From contig JBBSNM010000047.1 of NCBI GenBank assembly GCA_038232655.1, positions 1-20,643 of the forward strand: a DNA stretch of 20,643 nucleotides. Direction: 5' to 3'. The stretch's first letter is position 1. Every line of letters begins with the position of its first letter. A model generated the notes under the pieces. That model did not search any database, was not told the origin of the DNA, and saw only the letters and a list, made by a program, of their open reading frames with translations. This document shows positions 19,887 through 20,643 of this stretch, one piece after another. Source of the stretch: JACCVL01 sp038232655. GTDB taxonomy: Bacteria > Actinomycetota > Actinomycetes > Propionibacteriales > Nocardioidaceae. Position numbers and translations under genes: made by a program.

Positions 19887-20643
19887 TCAGCCCCGCTTCT
19901 GCTTGACGATCTGCTCCTGCTCCACGTCCTCGTCGTCCAGCGCCTCGTGCTCCTCGTGCCCGGCCTTGATCGAGCCGCCCTCGGAGGTCTCGAACTGGTC
20001 GGCGAAGGAGTCGTAGGCGCTCTCCAGCGAGTCGGCGGTGTCGTCCTCGAACTTTCCGGTCTCGCGGATGGTGTCCAGGATGCCGCCGTGCTCGCGCTTG
20101 ACATAGTCGAGGAACTCGTCCTCGAACCGGCTCACGTCGGCGGCGGGCACCGCGTCGAGCTTGCCGCTGGTGCCGGCCCACATCGAGATCGTCTGCTGCT
20201 CCATCGAGTACGGGCTGTACTGCGGCTGCTTGAGCAGCTCCATCAGCCGGGAGCCGCGATCGAGCTGGCGGCGGGAGGTGGCGTCGAGGTCGGAGGCGAA
20301 CATCGCGAACGCCTCCATCGCGCGGAACTGCGCGAGGTCGATCTTGAGCGAGCCGGTGACCTTCTTCATCGCCTTGGTCATCGCGTCACCGCCGACCCGC
20401 GACACCGAGATGCCGACGTCGATCGCCGGCCGCTGGTTGGAGTTGAACAGGTCGGACTGGAGGAAGATCTGGCCGTCGGTGATCGAGATGACGTTGGTCG
20501 GGATGTACGCCGAGACGTCGTTGGCCTTGGTCTCGACGATCGGCAGCCCGGTCATCGAGCCGGCGCCCATCTCGTCGGACAGCTTCGCGCAGCGCTCCAG
20601 CAGCCGGCTGTGCAGGTAGAACACGTCACCGGGGTACGCCTCG
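19887..20643 (-). CDS. atpA: ATP synthase F1 subunit alpha (3' part, 5' end outside window)
   Basis: This is the C-terminal ~251 residues of the alpha subunit; the frame is open to the right edge, so the start lies outside the window. It opens with EAYPGDVFYLHSRLLER, then GSMTGLPIVETKANDVSAY, TNVISITDGQIFL and VGISVSRVGGDAM, which contains the arginine that reaches into the catalytic site. The C-terminal helical bundle follows (LAQFRAMEAFAMFASDLD, LMELLKQPQYSP). After the bundle comes a charged tail rich in Glu, Asp, Lys and Gln (about the last 35 residues, ending VKQKRG). Such a tail is an actinobacterial feature that in mycobacteria restrains ATP hydrolysis. Confidence 0.97.
   Translation of the reverse strand, partial: EAYPGDVFYLHSRLLERCAKLSDEMGAGSMTGLPIVETKANDVSAYIPTNVISITDGQIFLQSDLFNSNQRPAIDVGISVSRVGGDAMTKAMKKVTGSLKIDLAQFRAMEAFAMFASDLDATSRRQLDRGSRLMELLKQPQYSPYSMEQQTISMWAGTSGKLDAVPAADVSRFEDEFLDYVKREHGGILDTIRETGKFEDDTADSLESAYDSFADQFETSEGGSIKAGHEEHEALDDEDVEQEQIVKQKRG

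Noticed and set aside
1..20643. tRNA or rRNA genes, insertion sequences, prophage or antiphage defence genes
   Set aside because: I looked for CCA-ended cloverleaf-like segments, transposase motifs and terminal repeats flanking genes, and defence-type domains, and saw none I could support.

Overview
The window is a high-GC stretch of an actinobacterial (Actinomycetota) chromosome. Evidence for this is the strong G/C bias at third codon positions, frequent GTG starts, a nucS mismatch endonuclease ending in a clamp-binding LRLF tail, a DUF2550 gene directly after atpC, and a FilP-like polar coiled-coil gene beside methylmalonyl-CoA epimerase. From memory the order (F1 ATPase, DUF2550, cobalamin adenosyltransferase, 3-hydroxyacyl-CoA dehydrogenase, nucS, filP, mce, thiolase, meaB) resembles the Streptomyces coelicolor region around SCO5367-SCO5400. 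I cannot assign a genus. There is no rRNA, tRNA, CRISPR array, insertion sequence or prophage gene. I count 23 protein genes, one of them cut by the right edge.

Layout. 1-315: no gene; a 74-bp tandem hairpin repeat followed by 19-21-bp and 9-bp tandem repeats. 316-2978: acyl-CoA block, with meaB and a thiolase on the minus strand (4-bp overlap) divergent from mce. 3122-5986: a FilP/Scy-like coiled-coil protein convergent with a secreted lysyl-oxidase-family protein, then an alpha/beta hydrolase. 6157-8478: a membrane GGDEF-EAL cyclic-di-GMP protein whose 3' end overlaps the next convergent gene. 8452-9593: a two-gene minus-strand operon pairing an S-adenosylmethionine-decarboxylase-fold protein with a GNAT/LuxI-like protein; this is the most unusual part of the window. 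9779-10795: a small zinc-ribbon protein divergent from nucS. 10804-13857: minus-strand D-amino-acid oxidase, secreted metallophosphoesterase and potassium channel; the last two overlap, and a long palindrome separates the phosphoesterase from the oxidase. 13956-15264: a STAS protein and a 3-hydroxyacyl-CoA dehydrogenase. 15382-16353: a membrane-anchored DUF2007-like protein and a PduO-type cobalamin adenosyltransferase on the plus strand. 16354-16572: a second block of the same hairpin repeat family. 16573-20643: DUF2550 and the F1 ATP synthase genes atpC, atpD, atpG and the 3' part of atpA, all minus strand and tightly packed.

How the genes fit together. PduO makes adenosylcobalamin, MeaB protects methylmalonyl-CoA mutase, and Mce supplies its substrate epimer, so three supports of the propionate/methylmalonyl pathway lie in the window although the mutase does not. 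The thiolase and the dehydrogenase add short-chain acyl-CoA (acetoacetyl-CoA/hydroxybutyryl-CoA) metabolism. The atp genes are housekeeping. Many genes lack a Shine-Dalgarno sequence but carry a TANNNT-like hexamer 6-7 nt before the start codon, which suggests widespread leaderless transcription.
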